From an uncultured Coprococcus sp. (GTDB lineage Bacteria; Bacillota_A; Clostridia; Lachnospirales; Lachnospiraceae): DNA of 26,877 nucleotides. The DNA lies in contig CAAGAB010000100.1 of the NCBI GenBank assembly GCA_900767685.1, positions 1 through 26,877 on the forward strand, read 5' to 3'. The translations under genes and the position numbers were made by a program. This document shows, piece after piece, positions 23,692-26,877 of this stretch; within the stretch, counting starts at the first letter, position 1, and each line of letters starts with the position of its first letter. Below the pieces are notes generated by a model, which ran no database searches, was not told the origin of the DNA, and worked only from the letters and a program-made list of their open reading frames with translations.

Positions 23692-24450
23692 TTACCTGTT
23701 CTTCATTATCTTCTCAGCCTCAGCAAGCTGCTCCAGTGTATTCACGCCTCGGATCTGGTCAGCATCGTCCATCGGAACCGCATCAACAGGAAGTCCCATG
23801 ACCTTTATTATACCTATAGCATCCGGAAGATAATACTCGCCCTGAGCGTTGTCATTTGTAATCTGTGAAAGAGCGCTTAAGAGAGCGTCACACTTGAATA
23901 TATACATTCCTGAATTGACCTCACATACAGCCTGTTCTGCCTCTGTAGCATCCTTCTGCTCCACTATCTTGTCAAGCCCATGCTCACCCCTGATTATTCG
24001 TCCATATCCAAATGGATCGTCAAGCATTGCCGATATGACTGTGACGCCATTTCCTGCTTCTTTATGTCTTCTTATCGCACTCTCCAGTGTGTGAGCTGTG
24101 ACAAGCGGGGTATCTCCACAGAGAACTACCACGTCACCTTCATTACCTATGAAATCGGATGCGCACTTTACCGCATGACCTGTTCCCAGCTGCTCTTTCT
24201 GCAGCGCATAGCTCACGGTATCCTTCATCACATCAGAAAGTCCCAGACCCTCATATGTTGATTCTATGCTGCGTTCAACTTCTTCCGACTTATAGCCCAC
24301 TATCACGCATACCTTTTCGCAGCCTGCATTCTTTGCCGCCTCTATAGAATAATACACCATCGGCTTTCCGAGCACCTCATGCACTACCTTCGGTTTGTCT
24401 GACTTCATTCTGGTTCCCTTGCCTGCTGCAAGAATTATCGCTTTAAGCAT
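23692..24450 (-). CDS. glmU: GlmU-like UDP-GlcNAc pyrophosphorylase, uridylyltransferase domain only
   Basis: This encodes 252 residues. The N-terminal nucleotidyltransferase domain is complete: ILAAGKGTRMKSDKPKVVH (about 6-24) binds UTP. VLGKPMVYY, EQLGTGHAV, VVLCGDTPLV and the later EVNSGMYIF follow in order, as in GlmU. Canonical GlmU continues for about 200 residues as a left-handed beta-helix that acetylates glucosamine-1-phosphate. Here the protein stops (EAEKIMKNR) just after the linker helix, and the next 115 bp are low-complexity DNA, not a broken remnant. It therefore should make UDP-GlcNAc from GlcNAc-1-P, with acetylation done elsewhere. It could instead be a related sugar nucleotidyltransferase. 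It lies upstream of pth-mfd and has its own promoter. Confidence 0.85.
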   Translation of the reverse strand: MLKAIILAAGKGTRMKSDKPKVVHEVLGKPMVYYSIEAAKNAGCEKVCVIVGYKSEEVERSIESTYEGLGLSDVMKDTVSYALQKEQLGTGHAVKCASDFIGNEGDVVVLCGDTPLVTAHTLESAIRRHKEAGNGVTVISAMLDDPFGYGRIIRGEHGLDKIVEQKDATEAEQAVCEVNSGMYIFKCDALLSALSQITNDNAQGEYYLPDAIGIIKVMGLPVDAVPMDDADQIRGVNTLEQLAEAEKIMKNR

Positions 24451-24485
24451 ATCTGCCTCCCATACCTGTTATATTACTGCCAACA

Positions 24486-24514
24486 ATTTTACTGTATCAT
24501 GCATTTTTTTTCAA
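24486..24514 (-). promoter_or_regulatory. Sigma-A promoter for the glmU-like gene
   Basis: On the minus strand, TTGAAA (24509-24514) and TAAAAT (24486-24491) are 17 bp apart, with the start predicted near 24479. The leader is about 30 nt with GGGAGG before the ATG at 24450. It lies just past the spoVG terminator. Confidence 0.75.
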
Positions 24515-24541
24515 CCCGGACTGTCACAAACACATAAGCAA

Positions 24542-24573
24542 AGCCAGCCACCGCGTTATTGCAATGGCTGGCT
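24542..24573. terminator. Terminator after spoVG
   Basis: AGCCAGCCA (24542-24550) pairs with TGGCTGGCT (24565-24573) over nine perfect base pairs. The best T-run (TTTTTT) is on the plus strand, where no gene arrives. On the minus strand the stem is followed only by TTGCTTATG. It separates spoVG from the glmU-like gene, but its efficiency for spoVG may be modest. Confidence 0.65.
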
Positions 24574-24634
24574 GCTTTTTTAATTATAGCGTATCCCCTA
24601 TGACCAGGACTAGCTTAGTATCATGATACTAATA

Positions 24635-24898
24635 TTACTCCTCTGCCTGAGTCTCTCGATACTTTGCAAGTATCATATTCTGCAGACGCTCTCTTGTGGC
24701 TGTATTGATAGGATGTGCTATATCCCTGTACTCGCCATCTGAAGCTTTTCTGCTAGGCATAGCAATGAACATGCCCTTCTCACCCTCGATGATCTTGATG
24801 TCATGAACAACAAATTCATCATCTATGGTGATCGAGACAACGGCCTTCATCTTGCCTTCCTTCTCAACACTTCTGATTCGGATATCTGTTACCTGCAC
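24635..24898 (-). CDS. spoVG: SpoVG family regulatory nucleic-acid-binding protein, GTG start
   Basis: This encodes 87 residues, beginning at a GTG with AAGGGGGT about seven bases upstream. The product starts [10 protein letters not shown] (initiator read as Met), matching the MKVTDVRLRR opening of the family. The core [25 protein letters not shown] is typical, followed by [18 protein letters not shown] in the C-terminal helix. SpoVG binds RNA/DNA and in Firmicutes influences sporulation, septation and surface or virulence genes. It is about 90 bp downstream of glgD. I found no convincing sigma-A or sigma-H promoter in that gap, so readthrough from glgCD is possible. Confidence 0.95.
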   Translation of the reverse strand: MQVTDIRIRSVEKEGKMKAVVSITIDDEFVVHDIKIIEGEKGMFIAMPSRKASDGEYRDIAHPINTATRERLQNMILAKYRETQAEE

Positions 24899-24991
24899 TT
24901 TGTTTACCCCCTTAACCCTGACTCACTCTGTGATCCCACACACAGATTGTCATTTGTATTATTTTGTATAAGTCCTCTTTTACGCTTCTGA

Positions 24992-26116
24992 CTAGAGAGC
25001 GTATCTGAAGTTCTTCTCCACTATAACCTTTATATCTTCAGGCGTTCCCTGATGAACTGTATTCGCACGAAGAGTATCCCGGCTCTCCACAATACAATTC
25101 TCTATGATGGAATTATCACCTATGTTGACATCGTTCAAGATGATCGAATTCCTGATCACACAGTTATTGCCGATATAAACCTTCTTGAATATGACCGAAT
25201 TCTCCACAGTACCATTGATGATACAGCCACTTGCTATCAAACTGTTGTTGACTACAGCATCAGCATTGTACTTTGCAGGTGGAAGATCGTCTACTCTTGA
25301 GTAGATATCAGGATGCTGCTTGAAGAAGAAATCTCTTACATCCTTCTTGAGGAAGTCCATATTCGCCCTGTAATATGATTCCTTGGTTCCTATATTTCTC
25401 CAATAAGTATCCATCTTGTATCCGTATATTCTCTTGACGCCCTTATATCTCACGAGAATATCTCTTACGAAGTCATTTCTTCCCTCGTTGGCACATGTTT
25501 CAAGGAGCTCTATGAGCTGTCTTCTTCTTATTACATATACACCGATTGAAACCGTGTTGGTTCCTGCCACAAGTGGTTTCTCCTCGAAGTCAATGATACG
25601 TCCATCGTCGTTCATCTTGACAACACCAAATCTGTTGATGTCATCCTCTCCCGGTGCCATATCCTTACATACGACTGTGATATCCGCACCATTGCTTATA
25701 TGCTCCTCGAGTACCTTGTTGTAATCCAGTTTGTAGATTCCATCACCTGATGCGATGACTACATATGGCTCGTGGCTCTCCTTGAGGAACTTGATATTCT
25801 GATAAAGTGCATCCGCTGTTCCCTTGTACCAGTAGCTATTGGCTGCTGTGATGGTTGGTGTGAATATGAACAGACCTCCCTGCTTTCTTCCGAAATCCCA
25901 CCATTTGCTTGAATTCAGATGCTCGTTGAGTGATCTTGTGTTGTACTGTGTAAATACCGCTACCTTCTGTATATGAGAATTGGTCATATTGGAAAGTGCG
26001 AAATCAATTGCTCTGTAGCTTCCTGTGATAGGCATAGCTGCAACGGCTCTCTTAGCTGATAAATCTCCCAGCTTATTGCTGTTACCACCTGCCAGAATAA
26101 TTCCTAATGCTCTCAT
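24992..26116 (-). CDS. glgD: GlgD, regulatory-type subunit of glucose-1-phosphate adenylyltransferase
   Basis: This encodes 374 residues. The N-terminal nucleotidyltransferase fold begins ALGIILAGGNSNKLGDLSAK. The usual GlgC KPAVPFGGKYRIIDF segment is here KRAVAAMPITGSYRAIDF, with the proline-rich phosphate-contacting part altered, which is the hallmark of GlgD. HLNSSKWWDFGRKQGG and VVIASGDGIYKLD follow. The C-terminus (about 280-374) is a left-handed beta-helix with hexapeptide repeats (SVIFKKVYIGNNCVIRNS). It starts two bases after the glgC stop, so GlgC and GlgD are made together and probably form a heterotetramer. It supplies ADP-glucose for glycogen synthesis; catalytic activity of this subunit alone is expected to be low. 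Confidence 0.94.
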   Translation of the reverse strand: MRALGIILAGGNSNKLGDLSAKRAVAAMPITGSYRAIDFALSNMTNSHIQKVAVFTQYNTRSLNEHLNSSKWWDFGRKQGGLFIFTPTITAANSYWYKGTADALYQNIKFLKESHEPYVVIASGDGIYKLDYNKVLEEHISNGADITVVCKDMAPGEDDINRFGVVKMNDDGRIIDFEEKPLVAGTNTVSIGVYVIRRRQLIELLETCANEGRNDFVRDILVRYKGVKRIYGYKMDTYWRNIGTKESYYRANMDFLKKDVRDFFFKQHPDIYSRVDDLPPAKYNADAVVNNSLIASGCIINGTVENSVIFKKVYIGNNCVIRNSIILNDVNIGDNSIIENCIVESRDTLRANTVHQGTPEDIKVIVEKNFRYAL

Positions 26117-26118
26117 GT

Positions 26119-26877
26119 CTACTCACCTGCCTTTATAATACTACCGCCGCTTGGGAGCTGTCCGTCCGGATAATCAGATGGATCCGTATCTCCAAATATA
26201 GCAGTGTTCTTACCTATCGTTACGCCCTCAGGTATAACTGAGTTCTCACCTATAGTTACAAGGCCAAATGCGTAGATATTAGGTTTCATCTCATTGACAG
26301 CCTCTTCGCCAACACCAAGTTTAGCGTTTGCACCAACCTTAACATTCTCAGCTATAATACCCTTTTCTATGTAAGCTCCGGCCTCGATCGTAACCCCATT
26401 CATGATAATTGAATCCTTAACGACCGCACCCTCTCCTATAGTTACACATGAACCTATAACTGAGTTTTCCACAGTACCGTATATCTCGGTTCCCTCTCCG
26501 ATGATACATCTTGTCACCTTTGCCGACTCGTCTATGTACTGAGGTGGTATTGCGTCAGTCTTTGTATATATCTTCCAGAACTCCTCGTAAAGATTGAACT
26601 CAGGAACTATGTCAACAAGTTCCATGTTGGCCTCCCAGTATGAACCAAGAGTTCCTACATCCTTCCAGTAGCCCTTGAAGTCATATGCACAGATCTTGTT
26701 GCCATTCTCATGGCAGTATGGAATGATGTGCTTACCAAAATCACATCCCGGCTGATCCTTCATGGTCACAAGTGCCTCGCGCAAGATCTTCCAATTGAAT
26801 ATGTAAATACCCATAGATGCCTTATTACTTCTTGGGTTCTCAGGTTTCTCCTCAAACTCAGAGATTACTCCGTCAAC
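26119..26877 (-). CDS. glgC: Glucose-1-phosphate adenylyltransferase GlgC, N-terminus beyond window
   Basis: The last 252 residues are visible; the frame is open to the window edge. The nucleotidyltransferase part contains ISEFEEKPENPRSNKASMG, where FEEKP and the following NKASMGIY include glucose-1-phosphate contacts. CAYDFKGYWKDVGTLGSYWEA follows, the GYWxDVGT signature of the family. The remainder (from about residue 125 of the visible part) is a left-handed beta-helix of hexapeptide repeats (IGEGTEIYGTVENSVIG). The C-terminus is GGSIIKAGE. GlgC makes ADP-glucose from ATP and glucose-1-phosphate. Directly followed by glgD with a 2-bp gap. Confidence 0.95.
   Translation of the reverse strand, partial: VDGVISEFEEKPENPRSNKASMGIYIFNWKILREALVTMKDQPGCDFGKHIIPYCHENGNKICAYDFKGYWKDVGTLGSYWEANMELVDIVPEFNLYEEFWKIYTKTDAIPPQYIDESAKVTRCIIGEGTEIYGTVENSVIGSCVTIGEGAVVKDSIIMNGVTIEAGAYIEKGIIAENVKVGANAKLGVGEEAVNEMKPNIYAFGLVTIGENSVIPEGVTIGKNTAIFGDTDPSDYPDGQLPSGGSIIKAGE

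Noticed and set aside
24899..24991. Sigma-H promoter of spoVG
   Set aside because: An AGGACTT resembles the -35, but no GAAT-type -10 lies at the right distance.

Overview
This window looks like a chromosomal segment of an anaerobic, low-to-moderate GC Clostridia bacterium, most likely a member of the Lachnospiraceae. The evidence is a class III (oxygen-sensitive) ribonucleotide reductase pair nrdD/nrdG, a two-subunit GlgC/GlgD ADP-glucose pyrophosphorylase, SpoVG, strong AGGAGG-type ribosome binding sites, and lipoproteins carrying trigger-factor-like and PrsA-like domains. The genus cannot be fixed from the sequence alone; a Coprococcus/Lachnospira-like relative is a guess. Most genes lie on the minus strand; only nrdD and nrdG are on the plus strand.

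Positions 1 to about 4.2 kb look like the end of an integrated mobile element (an ICE or plasmid-like island). Reading leftwards on the minus strand, it holds a small DUF3970-like gene, parA, parB and a winged-helix replication-type protein with a DUF6017-like C-terminus. The last three are translationally coupled. A separate cargo unit follows, with its own promoter: a small membrane protein and a class I SAM methyltransferase cut by the window edge. The rep-like gene contains seven copies of a 14-bp palindrome spaced 22-23 bp, read alternately in two frames. This is the best candidate for an origin or centromere embedded in a coding sequence.

From about 4.3 to 6.6 kb is a core cluster, promoter, tRNA-Leu(CAG), greA, lysS. 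From 6.6 to 14.2 kb is an envelope/secretion region: two tandem secreted fibronectin-III-like repeat proteins driven by one strong promoter, and two tandem lipoproteins built like trigger factor (FKBP-type domain plus chaperone-like C-terminus).

From 14.2 to 17.7 kb is the anaerobic deoxynucleotide module. nrdD is preceded by a 543-bp control region with two NrdR-like boxes 32 bp apart, one lying between the -35 and -10. It also holds a third distal box, a second upstream promoter and a candidate structured RNA. nrdG has its own promoter and a structured leader. A perfect bidirectional terminator separates nrdG from dut.

From 17.8 to 24.5 kb, on the minus strand, lies a core block: a GlmU-like uridylyltransferase lacking the acetyltransferase half, pth, mfd, a PrsA-like lipoprotein starting at TTG immediately after the mfd stop, and dut. 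The window ends with spoVG, glgD and the C-terminal part of glgC. Together the chromosomal genes cover dNTP supply and dUTP removal, transcription-coupled repair and transcript cleavage, translation quality control, extracytoplasmic protein folding, cell-wall precursor synthesis and glycogen synthesis.
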